From: Apricaphanius iberus
Taxonomy: Eukaryota; Chordata; Actinopteri; Cyprinodontiformes; Aphaniidae
Assembly: GCA_028564705.1 (NCBI GenBank)
Contig: JAPXFQ010000786.1
Location: 372,001-436,000, forward strand
Length of the DNA stretch: 64,000 bases
Direction: 5' to 3'
Made by a program: the position numbers and the translations under genes. The notes beneath the pieces are model-generated. The model saw only the letters and a list, made by a program, of their open reading frames with translations. It was not told where the DNA came from and made no database searches. Of this stretch, positions 1-10,990 are shown piece after piece; position 1 is the first letter of the stretch, and every line of letters begins with the position of its first letter.

Positions 1-454
1 ATTATTATTTATTTATTTTTTTTTTTTTTTACGTGTCCTGTCTAGCAGTATGCTACTCAGAATTGGTGTCTGAGTACCAAGTACAAGCCCAACAGTTTTA
101 CTTTCCCAAGCAGAGTATTACAGCTTCGCTGTAGTACGCCACTTGATGTATATGTATGAAAAATCTTTATTAGTGATCAATGTGGGTTCAATTTCCTGAC
201 GTCATGGACACTAAACCGAGACAAGAAGGGAGAAAGGAAGAAGGTGAAGAAAAGAAACCGGACCAACAGAGGCGCGAACTGACGACACAAGACAGGGAGG
301 CAAACAAAGAACACAAGAAAACATCCCAGTCCTCCACCTCTGCCGGACGGCAGAGAAACAGTAATAAAAAACAAAAACAACAAACTTTACAGAACCAAAC
401 CAATAGTACGGATCTAGTAGAATAAACTAAGAATTACACATTCACTACACACAC
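1..454. other. AT-rich leading segment, unassigned
   Basis: The window opens with an ATTT/T-rich simple tract over the first 30 bases. A purine-rich stretch around 200-430 is open in several frames but shows no recognisable domain. I see nothing supportable as a gene. Confidence 0.4.
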
Positions 455-1773
455 ATGGCGACATGGAAGAGGCAGGAGATGTATGCATCCAGGGTGCCAC
501 AGAGTACAGAGGCCACAGGCGGATCGGCGCAGGGTCGATCACCCACCAAGAGAGGAACAGATGGAAGCCCCAGGGGAACACCCATCAGCCGCAATGCTGT
601 GGCCCGAGAGATCGCAGTGACAAGCCCAAGGGCTCCGCCGGAAACCGGCTACGTCAGGGCGGGCCCGGATCAGGATCCGGAGGCCACGGGGACCAGGGGC
701 ACCCCGCCCCCCAGCGGGGCCCCAACCAGGGACCAGCCGACAAGGGCCCCCCCCGCCGCCGCAGGCAAGGGGGATCCGCAGCCAACCGACGGACAACACA
801 CGCCGCCGCCACCCCGGACCAATACCCATCGCCAACAACCCGGCCCGCCCCCACACACCCACACGCCAGGGAGCCACAGCAAGAGCCACAGCGGATGTAC
901 GCCCTCCCCAGGCCGCGCCCAGCCGGCACCTGGACATCCAGATCTTCCAGCTCCTGGGTCCAGATCCCGCCCCACGCAGGGCGCCAAGATCAGGGGCCCA
1001 GCCAATGCCGGACAGCCCCCCCAGGTGAACAGACCAGCCAGCAGAAGTCCTGGAACCGGCAGGAGGCCTGGGCGCCAGGCACGGTCCCCACCGATCCACC
1101 GGACGGCACCAACCTACTCTACAACCCCGGCACCCCCATAAGAGGTGCCCCAGTCAATCCAAGGAGGACGTCGGCCCGAAACAGCGGCCGCCTGACACAC
1201 CGGACCACCCAGGACCCGCCCGACATGCACCAGGACCGAGCCGGGCCGCAACCGGGACCCCCGGCCCCAGGCATCGAGAGCCATCATCAACCAGCGGGCA
1301 GGAGCATCCATCACCGACGGGGAGTGACGGGGAGGGAAGAATATGCATCAGGCCAGAGAGCAGCCAAACACCCAACCTGACAGGTAGACATAGACAGACA
1401 GAGACACTCATACGTACCCTCCCTCTCATGCGTACACATTCTTACAAATACAGGAATACGAAAAAAGGACGCTATACACTCATTCATACCCCCCATACGT
1501 ACACTATACTCCATACTCCCAGGCCCAGGGACAGACGCCCCAACAGAGCACCCCGCCCCCGCACCCAGGAGACAGACCCCTTTGCCCACCAGGATGGGGA
1601 CAAGCAGACGGCCAAGGCCCCCACACCGGCAAGAGCAGCCCACCAGCCCAGGACCCCGACCAGACGGCCTGATGTTCTATTCGGGCTCAGACCCCTGATG
1701 GTCCAACGAACAGGGGTGTGGAAAGACCCCCCAGCTTCTCTCCCCCCGCTCAATGTGGTGTTGTTGCATAATC
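455..1773. other. GC-rich proline/arginine/glycine-coding island, probably repeat-derived
   Basis: This block is visibly much richer in G and C than the rest of the window, especially at 600-1350. Two overlapping plus-strand frames (455-1141 and 463-1380) and several minus-strand frames stay open, as expected of stop-poor GC-rich DNA. The conceptual products are Pro/Gly/Arg/His-rich low-complexity chains with no domain I recognise. The block ends at the inverted-repeat insert that separates it from Harbinger coding sequence. GC-rich blocks like this occur as 5' regions of fish retroelements, so a LINE 5' region is my guess. A CpG-rich host exon cannot be excluded. Confidence 0.35.
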
Positions 1774-2023
1774 TTGCATAATTAATGAGGGGGCCGAGCC
1801 AAGTTTAGCTCTGATGCTAAACTTGGCTAGCTAAGCTAAAGGATAATAGCCCCATGCCTGACTGCTGCCGTATCTATGCTCCTCCGACGGTTTTCCTATT
1901 TCTCAAACCTCAAAAAGTAAGAACTGGTAACTTGATATAATTATTAAAATGTAGTGTTACTATAATTAAAGTCCAACGAAACAGCCTGTCAATCAAAGTC
2001 CGGCCCCCTCATTAATTATGCAA
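1774..2023. mobile_element. 250-bp MITE-like element with 23-bp perfect terminal inverted repeats
   Basis: Bases 1774-1796 and 2001-2023 are exact reverse complements (23 bp, starting ttgcataattaatga). The interior has no ORF. It carries a second perfect hairpin with 12-bp arms at 1798-1809 and 1816-1827 and a 6-nt loop. The element abuts Harbinger transposase coding sequence that begins at about 2038. The target duplication is unclear because tgcataat occurs twice at the left edge, so the superfamily is unassigned. Confidence 0.7.
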
Positions 2024-2037
2024 GCATTAAAAGCAGG

Positions 2038-2391
2038 AGTTGGCTTCTGACCCCGTTCCCAGACCCACAGACAGCAGAGGAAATACGCTACAACTCCTAT
2101 CACACGCGTGCGTGCTCAGTCGTGGAGCGTACCATAGGCCTGTTAAAATGTAGGTGGCGGTCATTGGATGCCTCGAGTGGCAGACCATTATACCGCCCTG
2201 CAAAGGTCTGCAAGATTGTGAGGGCATGTGGAATTCTTCATAACATGGCACTGAGAAATGGAATTCCCCTCCCTCGTGGCCCAGACCCTCCCCAGCATGA
2301 GAACCCCGACCCACAGCTGCCTCCTCCTCGACAGGAAGCTTTCACCCAGGGAGCAAGGATCCGCCAGGATGTAATGCGGCATTTGAGATAA
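2038..2391 (+). pseudogene. PIF/Harbinger (HARBI1-like) transposase, C-terminal remnant
   Basis: One plus-strand frame runs from about 2038 to the stop at 2391. It shows the end of a DDE_Tnp_4/HARBI1-type transposase: LLTPFPDPQT, then RYNSYHTRA, VERTIGLLKCRWR and AcGILHNMAL. In this family the VER(T)IGxLK(x)RW block is the conserved C-terminal region that includes the last catalytic acidic residue. The N-terminal half with the first two catalytic aspartates is missing; it should lie upstream but is replaced by the 1774-2023 insert and the GC-rich island. The gene converges with the Myb-like gene on the minus strand, the usual two-gene Harbinger arrangement. It is not functional as it stands. 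Confidence 0.8.
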
Positions 2392-2401
2392 CAACAACAA
2401 G

Positions 2402-3033
2402 GTTCATTTATTAACTTATTTATTGTATCATTTAAGGTACCAATGGCTGTCACTATGTCGCACAGTACCCTCTTTATTTCCTTTAACTCGTTTGTTACAG
2501 AATTGATGGCGCTGATTGTGTCTCTCTGTGTCTGCATCACAGCTTCAGTCAGAACCCGACCGCTGCTGGATGCTCCACGGGCACCGGCAGCACTGGTGCT
2601 GGGGGCAGACGGACGCTGGGCAACCTCATCTTCCAACAACAAAGACACGGCATATGTATACAAAATGGTGCTTTACCGGGTTCATCTGTCGATTCTGCCA
2701 GGTCGGTGTCGCCCTCCTTCTCTGACACAATACCGTACACGCTTGATGTTCCTATGATACTTGCCATCTTCCTGTCCAGTGGTGTCAGCTCGGGTGTACA
2801 CGTACCCCCTCCAGTAACAGACCCACTCTGGCGGTGGGAGGCAACTTTTTTTTTGCCTCGACTTTGAGGTCCGACCACTTTTTCTTTATGTCGGGTACAG
2901 TCCTGCCAGTTGCACTGACAGTCTGCACTACAGACGCCACATGCTGCCACTCGCAGTGCTTCCTTTTATTTTTTTATTTGTGACACCACTGCTGTGTCCA
3001 CCAAATAAAATGTCTCTTCTAGCCTCCACTTCA
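2402..3033 (-). pseudogene. Harbinger Myb/SANT-like DNA-binding protein, main part (interrupted)
   Basis: Read on the minus strand, this encodes the accessory Myb-like protein of Harbinger elements. Visible pieces are VEARRDILFGGHSSGVTNK at about 3030-2970, then TVPDIKKKWSDLKVEAKKK, TGGGTCTPELTPLDRKMASI and EGDTDLAESTDEP. A serine/alanine-rich linker and a helical tail ending near 2410 follow. The frame changes near 2950-2990 and again near 2650, so it is broken by indels. Its N-terminal codons lie on the far side of the LTR element, at about 7483-7520, and join in frame across the insertion. In this family the protein binds element ends and helps nuclear import of the transposase. Confidence 0.75.
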
Positions 3034-3037
3034 CCCA
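3034..3037. repeat. Target-site duplication (ccca), left copy
   Basis: The tetranucleotide ccca immediately precedes the left LTR and recurs at 7479-7482 immediately after the right LTR. Removing the element and one copy restores the Myb-like frame, which supports a 4-bp integrase-type duplication. Confidence 0.8.
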
Positions 3038-3581
3038 TGTTGAATTAAATAATTATCATAATTAATTCAATGCATGTTCAAGCAGAGACAAAATGGAGCC
3101 AATTTCCAGTTTTTAACATTTATTTTGAACAGATTAACAAATTGCAGTTTTACAGAGGAAGTTGCCCCCGTAGTTCCTCTGTGGTCCAGATTTAAAGAAA
3201 TCTGACAATTGAATGATCTTCATTTCACAGCTTTATAGAAAACCGGGCCTCTAGGCGTTTCTACTCCCTCCAATCAGAACATTTCCAAACAGTGTCTTAG
3301 CCATTATTGGCTGTCAGAAAATTATGCAGTCATAAGGTGAGACGTCTTTTCTCTTGGTCAAAAGCTCATTCTGAGTTTTATGGTTTTATGGCAACACACT
3401 AAATCTACAGACATCCTGTTTTTACAGCTTGCAATAAAACTTACCCAAGAGTTTTATGACTTAAAAGCTTACCCCCATAAACAATACTGACAGACATATT
3501 TTTACCATCATGCAAGCTATATAAACAGACTTTTACCTTCTGAATAATAAAAGTTTAAAACATATATAGAATAACACCACA
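3038..3581 (-). repeat. 3' LTR of the nested LTR element
   Basis: This repeat is TG...CA bounded on both strands and matches 6935-7478 along its whole length, with a few substitutions and a 2-bp indel. Confidence 0.85.
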
Positions 3582-3592
3582 ATTCCCTCTTT
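3582..3592 (-). promoter_or_regulatory. Polypurine tract next to the 3' LTR
   Basis: On the minus strand the bases just before the LTR read aaagagggaat, a typical plus-strand DNA priming tract. Similar aaaagaggg tracts recur inside the element near 3853, 4233 and 5505. Confidence 0.65.
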
Positions 3593-6500
3593 TCAATCTT
3601 TTTTTTGAAAATAGATTGATATCTTCTCTGTACTCTCCTTCAAGGTAAGTGTTTAGAACTTAAGATCAAAACCTGTAAAGCATTTTGAGAATGCAAGAAA
3701 TCAAATCCAAGAAATTTCATCAGTTTAAAACATGAAGTCTTTCCTATGATACCACAACAAGACTTCCAGATTAAAATTCAAAACACAAACTGTTAAAGTA
3801 CCTTTAACCTTAACTCCCATTAAAAAAATGTAAATCTGTTAATTATAAATTCACCCTCTTTTGGCATTATACAAAAAATTATTTTAACAATTCCCAAAAA
3901 CTAATTAAAAAACCCAAAAATGTATAAGAATGTCTTACATGTGAAGAGATAATTAAATCTGACTTGAAACATGTTAATACTCGTGGAAGAAGCTTAGAAA
4001 ATCCATGAACAAATACATTCTTACTATGTTATATTCTGAAATAAATCAAACTTAAAGTGTTAAGAAACCTGTGAAATAGAAGGTATTAAGAACCCTTTAC
4101 AAATGTAATCCTCGAGTCTATTTAGTCTTTCCTCTAGTAGACCCTTTTGTTTTATTAATGCAAACCTTAATACAACCTTAAAGACAACTGGAAATTAAGA
4201 AATAAAATTAACTGATTAAAATTCTTTCAGAAACCCTCTTTTCCTCTCAGGCTTCTTTTTTTCTTTTCTCCAATGATAAACACCAAATTAAATTGAAGCT
4301 TCTAGAGATGTCAAATAAATTACCACTGAATCATGTTTTCTTTAATCCAGCTTCTCAAATTAACATTTTCCAAAGTTCTAATTAATAAGCAGACCGCAGT
4401 TCAGAAATCTGGGTCAGAATCCAAGTCGAACCAAATATATAAAGGTTGAGAGAGAAAGATAAAAAAAAATAAAAATAAGAAAAAAGAAAGAAAAGAAAAT
4501 CAAAAAATCTAAATAAATTGTCAGTTACATAGTCCCCACTAATCAAATGGTATATTATGCCATTATTCTAGGATCAGAACTGTTCCAAAATGTTTTAGGA
4601 CCTGTAAATTTACTCTCAGCATCAAGTAGACTAGCTAACAATCAATAAATAACATCTGAAAGATTAATCTTAAACTTTAAAACTAAAACCAATTCTTATT
4701 TGTCAAAACAAAATGTGCATTTAAATATATGGTAAAAATTATTTCAATGTAGCTGGTCCAATCACATTTTGCCTCTACACGATCAGAATAAATGAATTTA
4801 GAATTTACTTCTTACTTCCAAATTAAACCATCATTTCGATCACCGTGATATTCATTACTTTCAATCCTTAGACCAATTCAAATTTATCCCCAGCCTGTTT
4901 AAAAACAAACTGATTACTTAAAGATGACTCTGTGTTTTAATGTTTTCTTTTTTTTCAAACTCAAACATTCAAATCCCACTAGTTTAGAAAATATCACTAT
5001 GATAAGTGTTGTTTTGCATGGTAAAAACATTTAATTTGTAACGGAATTGAAATGTACTGGGTTACTTCTTGAGCCCCAGTTGAAATTTGATAACTCCAAT
5101 AAGCCTTGAGTGTCCACAAAATCATTAAGAATGTTCAATTGTTTAAATAATTTAACATCAGTCTCCTTTAGATCATTTATTCAGAGACCAAGCTATATTT
5201 CTAAAGTCTATAGAGCCATCAGAAATAAGCCAAACATAATTTTAGCATAAATTATACTTATTTAAATCACAGAAAGAATTCATTCTCTGTATCATACAAC
5301 ACGGTGCTTAAAAAATAATTTAGACCAGTTTGTTGCTTTCCAATTAACACCGTTTGCTTTTCGTTAAATTCTTATAATTACTACTTATAACTTTATCTTT
5401 ATTTAGGCCAACTTAATCAAATCCTGCTTAGATCAATCAAAAAAGCAAAAAATCTACCTACTTAAAGATTCAAAAAATGCAACTTTTATTTTGACTATAC
5501 ACTCCCCTCTTTTTAATTTTAAGATGAAATCAAAAATTAAAACTTCACGGGTTAGGGTTAGCTTCAAGTCAGAATCGACTCATGAGTAACTGTTCTCAGC
5601 CATTTGCGTTTAATTATAACATGCATAATTGCTCTCCTCATGTAATCAATCGAGCCTTCTCAGGCAAAAGCAGTTAACCAAATTCAGCATGTACTTCCTA
5701 ATCTTTAATCTCCGTACCGTAACAGTTCAGTTAAACATGAAACACCTTAAATTGCCCTTCGTAGAAAATGTGCTAAAACATTGCCGAAAAAGAGTTGCAA
5801 TCAAAATTTATCTGACCAGTTATCTTAAGGCCGTTTTACATCCTACTCAACCAGAAAAAGTTAACAAAAATCCAAATAAGTTTAAGTCTTAACAAGGCAA
5901 TCGTCTGCAGGAGTCTGTAATCACTTTCTATCCAAAATCAACTTTCAGCTCACAACACACAGACCATGCAGTTAGGATTAATAGCACAAAACATATTGAC
6001 ACACAAAAGCAAAACCGCTAGCTTAGCACAACAGCCTACAGCAACGTGCTACCGTTAGCTTTCTTTTTGCAACGAAACGTAAAACAGTACAAAAACGTAC
6101 GGCGAAAACACTCCAGAACATCGCAACACACACTTTAGAAGATTACATACCGCAATACCAGGACTTAATCCGCACAATTTATACCACTTCACCAAACTTT
6201 AATTCGGCACGAACAAACATTCTCCTGTTCGTCCACGCGGACTGAAACATATGTCCCCAATTTCAGCCGTCCCGCACAGCAAACACCGATTCAACTACGT
6301 CCGTTACAGCCCAAAACCATTAACAAAAAACACAACATTATAAGCGGTGACTTTTAGACCGTATTAATTATTTTCTCGCGGAGGTTTACACCAATCTGTT
6401 ATAAGTTCCGTAGTCCGCTTTGAGAAATTTCCTGGCGCCGGCCTCCAGAAAACCACTCAAAAGACTCGAACAGATGGCAGAAAACCGCCTACTACCACTA

Positions 6501-6919
6501 ATTTATTTATCAAAACATATAGTCAAAGCTGTCGTATGTTAGCCATGCTATCAAGCAAAAGCTCACACAGAATTAGCTCCGCCATAGCGCCTAGCGTAGG
6601 GCGGCCACCCTGATAAGAAACTCTATCTCCCAGCAGGCACCGGTGTTTCTCTACGGAGCGTAAAGAAGGACGCAATCCTGCTCAGAACAGAGAAAACAGA
6701 CAGCCGAGCAGCCCCAACACTCCGGGCTTGCAACAGTTAATCTGCTCAAAACAAAAAAACATATTTAACTTGCATGACAACATTACCCAATGTTAGATTA
6801 ACCAATCAATAGAATTAAAAAACTACGCAACTCTGCGCAAATTGTCAATAGAGCAAATACATGTCCGTTAATTAACTTAAAAAAATATAACTGGAGCCTG
6901 GTCCAAAACCCTGCACACA

Positions 6920-6932
6920 GTCGAGGTCACCA
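6920..6932 (-). promoter_or_regulatory. Primer-binding site resembling the tRNA-Trp 3' end complement
   Basis: Two bases inside the 5' LTR, the minus strand reads tggtgacctcgac. The complement of the tRNA-Trp 3' end begins tggtgaccccgac, so 12 of 13 positions agree. The tRNA assignment is from memory and should be checked against fish tRNAs. Confidence 0.55.
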
Positions 6933-6934
6933 TT

Positions 6935-7478
6935 TGTTGAATTAAATAATTATCATAATTAATTCAATGCATGTTCAAGCAGAGACAAAATGGAGCCAAT
7001 TTCCAGTTTTTAACATTTATTTTGAACAGATTAACAAATTGCAGTTTTACAGAGGAAGTTGCCCCCGTAGTTCCTCTGGTCCAGAATTAAAGAAATCTGA
7101 CAATTGAATGATCTTCATTTCACAGCTTTATAGAAAACCGGGCCTCTAGGCGTTTCTACTCCCTCCAATCAGAACATTTCCAAACAGTGTCTTAGCCATT
7201 ATTGGCTGTCAGAAAATTATGCAGTCATAAGGTGATACGTCTTTTCTCTTGGTCAAAAGCTCATTCTGAGTTTTATGGTTTTATGGCAACACACTAAATC
7301 TACAGACATCCTGTTTTTACAGCTTGCAATAAAACTTTAGCCAAGAGTTTTACGACTTAAAAGCTTATCCCCATAAACAATACTGACAGACATATTTTTA
7401 CCATCATGCAAGCTAATTAAAACAGACTTTTACTTTCTGAATACTAAAAGTTTAAAACATATATAGAATAACACCACA
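6935..7478 (-). repeat. 5' LTR of the nested LTR element
   Basis: This is the partner of 3038-3581. It is bounded by the primer-binding site on its inner side and by the duplicated ccca (7479-7482) on its outer side. Confidence 0.85.
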
Positions 7479-7482
7479 CCCA

Positions 7483-7818
7483 CTAGCACTTCAATTTCCA
7501 TCTCCGTAAAGTTTCTCTTCTTGTTTTTTTTTTGTTGTTGCCATATTTCCCCTCTTCTTCATATGCATCAATATTCATGTCCTGCTTTGCATTGACCTTT
7601 TATAGCCGGATTTGGGCGTGTTCAGGGCAGGATATGAGCCAAATTCACGTGCGCCAACTTCCAAGAAGACTGTGATTTATAACAGGGAAATTGCTTACAC
7701 CTGTGCGTAGGCATGGTTTTATAAATCAGAAATCTTTTTGGCGTACGCAAACTTTATTTTTTGGTCGTACGTACACTTTTAGTAGGGATTGTACGCAATG
7801 TTTTATAAATGAGACCCC
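7483..7818 (-). mobile_element. Harbinger right end: start of the Myb-like gene, leader and terminal inverted repeat
   Basis: The minus strand here encodes NFTEMEIEVLVG, the expected start of the Harbinger Myb-like domain. It continues in frame at 3033 once the LTR element is removed. Outside it, the sequence ends at about 7770-7818 with gtacgcaatgttttataaat and gagacccc. Fish Harbinger elements commonly end this way. The matching left end is not present in the window. Confidence 0.65.
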
Positions 7819-8215
7819 TGACCTGTAATCTAGGTTTAGTAAGGGACTCTGACATGAACTTCCAGGGTCACATAAACGCAATAACAAGGTCAGCCTCCTA
7901 TCACCTGAAGAACATTTCTAGGATTAAAGGATTAATGTTGCAACAGGACCTTGAAAAAATCCATGCAAATATATTTAGTGTGATTGATTATTGCAACAGT
8001 GTCCTCACAGGTCTATGTAAAAATTCTATCAGAAGCTACAGCTGATCCAGAACACTGCTGCTCATGTCCTTACTAGAATCAGAAAAGTAGAGCACATTCC
8101 CCCAGTTCGAAAGTCCTTACACTGGCTCCCTGTAGCTAGGAGGATAGACTTCAAAATGCTAGTTTACAAATCATTAAATGGCTTAGCTCTAAAGTATCTC
8201 AAATGGAAAGAATCT
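7819..8215 (+). pseudogene. LINE reverse transcriptase C-terminal fragment (L2/Rex1-like)
   Basis: The frame at 7809-8045 shows LGLVRDSDMNFQGHINAIT, HLKNISRIKG and DYCNSVLTGL. After a frameshift it continues with IQNTAAHVLTRIRK, SLHWLPVARRIDFKMLVYK and LNGLALKYL. This is the region after the catalytic fingers in L2/CR1-clade LINE reverse transcriptases. It is 5'-truncated, as LINE copies usually are, and carries at least one frameshift. It starts where the Harbinger end stops. Confidence 0.75.
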
Positions 8216-8415
8216 CTATAAGCATAGGTTTTTATATGTTTTGAATATATCTAGCATACATTAAATTGGCATTTTTTGTATATGATAGGTAGATATCATA
8301 TATTATATGATATAGATACATATATTATTTTTATATTTGTCACATAAATTCAAAAATATGTGCAATTATATAGATTATTTCATATGTGTCATCGTGCTTG
8401 GCTACAGGAGTTCTT
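8216..8415. repeat. AT-rich degenerate simple sequence
   Basis: The stretch is dominated by ata/tat words (tagatatcatatattatatg and similar) and has no coding content. Confidence 0.5.
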
Positions 8416-8423
8416 TTTATGGC

Positions 8424-8500
8424 AAGGTGTCTACAGGACTTGAATCCTGGTCTCCTAGGTGAGAGACATGCATGCTTACCACTCAGCCAACAGGACAACA
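8424..8500 (-). tRNA. tRNA-like sequence, probably pseudogene or SINE head
   Basis: On the minus strand a possible A box, tggctgagtgg, is followed about 30 bases later by a B-box-like ggattcaagtcc. The intervening tctcacctaggaga could be an anticodon arm. The acceptor stem does not pair convincingly, so I treat it as a decayed tRNA-derived sequence. A tRNA-Glu origin is possible. Confidence 0.3.
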
Positions 8501-9114
8501 AAATCAATTAGACTTTTTGGAATTACAATGACAATACCTCCACACTTTCACAGTTCTAAAAATATTTTCCTGAAACATTCCAGACAAAGTCAAGGGCAAA
8601 ATACTGTGCCCCCTTTATTCATCCTCTGTCCATTCCAGGAGGACAGGGCGGATCTGTGAGGGTGACATCGTGATATTTACTCTGAATCACTTTGCCGCCA
8701 TACAAACTGTCTATGATACACCCTAAAGTTTGCGCATGGGCCACATGATCCACGATGCAGATCCGCATTAGGATGAATCATCCACAACATATGATGTACA
8801 CAATGCTTGAGCAGTCTGTTGCCTCTTAAAATAATTGGAATAAAGTAAAAAATACACAAAAAGGACAACAGTTTCAAGGGAGGCAATCCTATGTCTTGCC
8901 AATAGTTAATTTCCACAACACACAAATTACATGTGATACCAATTTATCATGCTTTCACATACAGAAGTTATTGGATGATTTTTTTTTTCTTCCGGTAATG
9001 AACTTTAGTCAAGTATACAGTTGCCTTATCTTGATAATAAAAAATATTACCTAGGGATAATGTATGACAGTTGCCAAAGAGAGATAAATCAACAGATCCT
9101 GCCTTGAGCTATAT

Positions 9115-9337
9115 AGGTGACATATGTACAGAAAGGGCTCATATGTAGATATAAAGAACCAATACCGGAGACATTAACAGCCTGTCTATGCACATATATA
9201 TACACCTCAATATGGCCTATATGTGGTATATATACGCACATATATTATAATACATCTGCATGTATGGTGTATATAGACAGCAAATATGTGCATATATATT
9301 ATCATATGTGCATATGCCGTATATAGTCAGCATATTT
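9115..9337. repeat. TA-rich imperfect repeats
   Basis: Words such as catatatatac, tatatgtg and gtatata recur through this stretch just downstream of a LINE 3' end. The ORFs here are low complexity. Confidence 0.5.
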
Positions 9338-10680
9338 TCAATTCAGTTTATTTATATAGTGCCAATTCACAACAGATGTCATCTCAAGGCACTTTATAAG
9401 AAAAGTCATTTCAATACAATTATACAAACATTCCAATCAGTTAAAAACTTTCTATATAAAGAATCCCAGCTGATGGCATTGAATCATCGATTTGAGGTTG
9501 TGCCCAGAAAATGCAGAGTCCAACGACAGAAATTCCTGAGCAATCCCTCATATTGAGCAAGCATGTAGCGACAGTGGAGAGGAAAAACTCCCCTTTAACA
9601 GAAAGTAACCTCCAGCAGAATCTGGCTCAGTACCAGCGGTCATTTGCCACGATTGTCTGGGTGTCTAAGAAGACAGAGAAGAGACACAAAACGAACAAAA
9701 TAATTGATGTAAGAGCACTATATATATTAACGAAAGTAAAAAGCTGACAATAGGACATGGAGGATGTTCGGTCACAGGGAGTATTATCAAGCCAATACTC
9801 TCCATCCAGCAGGGCGCTGCAGCTGAGCAGGATACCAGACCAGGTGGAGCTTCTATGGAGAGAAAAACACTGAGAGAAAACAAGGTTAACGATCGCCATA
9901 ACAGCAGAAAAGAATTAATCTGGAGAGTAGTAGGAGAGAAAAGTAGAAAAGTGAAGAAAAGTGGTCAGTCTGTCTGCCAACAGTCTAAACCTATAGCGGC
10001 ATAACTACCAAAATAACTCAGGATAACCTATGCCATTCTAACAATAAGGTTGATCAAAAAGGAAGGTTTTAAGCCTAGTCTTGAAAATGGACAAAGTATC
10101 TGCCTCACGGACTAAAACTGGGAGCTGGTTCCACAGGAGAGGAGCCTGATAACTAAAACATATGCCTCTCATTCTACTTTTATAAATCCTAGGAACTACC
10201 AGTAATCCTGCAGTCTGAGAGCAAAATGCTCTGTTAGGAAAATGTGAAAAATTCAGATCTCTAATGTATGATGGAGCTTGATTATTAAGGGCTTTATATG
10301 TAAGGAGGAGGATCTTAAACTCTATTCTGGATTTAACAGGGAGCCAATGGAGAGAAGCTAAAACTGGAGAAATGTGATCTCTTTTTTTAAAATCAGCATT
10401 TTGGATCAACCGAAGGCTTTTTATTGCATTTTTTGGACTTCCTGATAAGGAATCACAGTAGTCCAGCCTTGAAGTAACAAATGCATGGACTAGTTTCTCT
10501 GCATCACTCATGGACAGGGTGTTTCTAATTTTAGCAATATAATGGATGTGGGGGAAAGAAATCTTGAAAACCTGTTTAATATGGGATTTAAATGTCATGT
10601 CTTGGTCAAAAATTACATCGACGTTCTTTACACTATTACCAGAGGCCAACTTAATGCCATCCAGATGAAGTGATTGACTT
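9338..10680 (-). pseudogene. L2-like LINE, 5'-truncated: RT C-terminus plus 3' UTR
   Basis: The minus-strand frame 10649-10038 encodes the C-terminal ~200 residues of an L2/CR1-type ORF2. It includes DQDMTFKSHIKQVFKI, AEKLVHAFVTSRLDYCDSL, ISPVLASLHWLPVKSRIEFK, ALNNQAPSYIRDL and SIFKTRLKTFLF. A few more codons extend to about 10680. The 3' UTR runs to 9338, where the minus strand ends with the family's 'ggcactatataaataaactg' type tail. A short deletion has removed residues between LIQNA and KKRDH. The same 3' UTR family recurs in plus orientation at 26.45-27.0 kb. Confidence 0.8.
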
Positions 10681-10734
10681 TATATGTGCATAGAAACTGC
10701 ATTTAGGTTTTATTTATGCGGTTGTATCCTCATA

Positions 10735-10990
10735 TAGGTTCTTTTCCTGATGTTGCAGACCTGTTGTCACTATCCCAACCCCCCAGACCACTCAGCTCCT
10801 CCATGTCTAGTCTACTAAACATGTCTAGAATTAGAACCAAACATGGAGAAGCAACCTTCCTAAATTGTTGTTTTATTTTCCATTCTTTTATGTGTTTTGT
10901 TTGTTTCTTTACCACCAAATCATGTTAAGCACATTGAATGACCTTGTTGAAAGTGTGCTATAGAAATAAAATTGCCTTGCCTTGAACCAT
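10735..10990 (+). pseudogene. L2-like LINE 3' end
   Basis: The frame from 10716 contains SRIRTKHGEATF, a relic of the region near the ORF2 C-terminus. The stretch ends with catgttaagcacattgaatg and a tail of the 'tgctatagaaataaaattgc' type before cttgcc repeats. It is a short 5'-truncated copy of a different L2 family from the neighbouring minus-strand copy. Confidence 0.6.

Larger units (their letters stand above)
3038..7478 (-). mobile_element. Complete non-coding LTR retrotransposon, 4.44 kb, minus orientation
   Basis: Two near-identical 544-bp terminal repeats flank a 3.35-kb interior. The primer-binding site lies next to the right LTR and the polypurine tract next to the left LTR, so the element reads on the minus strand. 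No gag, pol or env reading frame is visible. The longest interior ORF (5629-5892, plus strand) has no recognisable domain. It therefore looks like a non-autonomous element mobilised by the proteins of another. I count only about a dozen differences between the LTRs, so insertion was fairly recent. The 4-bp duplication suits several LTR and endogenous-retrovirus lineages; the lineage is unresolved. Confidence 0.85.

Noticed and set aside
539..1099. 186-codon minus-strand ORF
   Set aside because: It is the shadow of the same GC-rich block, with composition typical of antisense low-complexity sequence.
463..1380. 305-codon plus-strand ORF as a real protein gene
   Set aside because: Several frames on both strands are open here because of high GC. 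The product is low complexity with no domain or clear start context, so I kept it only as an unidentified island.
5629..5892. 87-codon ORF inside the LTR element as a remnant of gag or pol
   Set aside because: It is on the opposite strand to the element and shows no retroelement motif.
8964..9000. Possible promoter-like T-rich tract
   Set aside because: Simple T/C-rich sequence without positional support from any gene.
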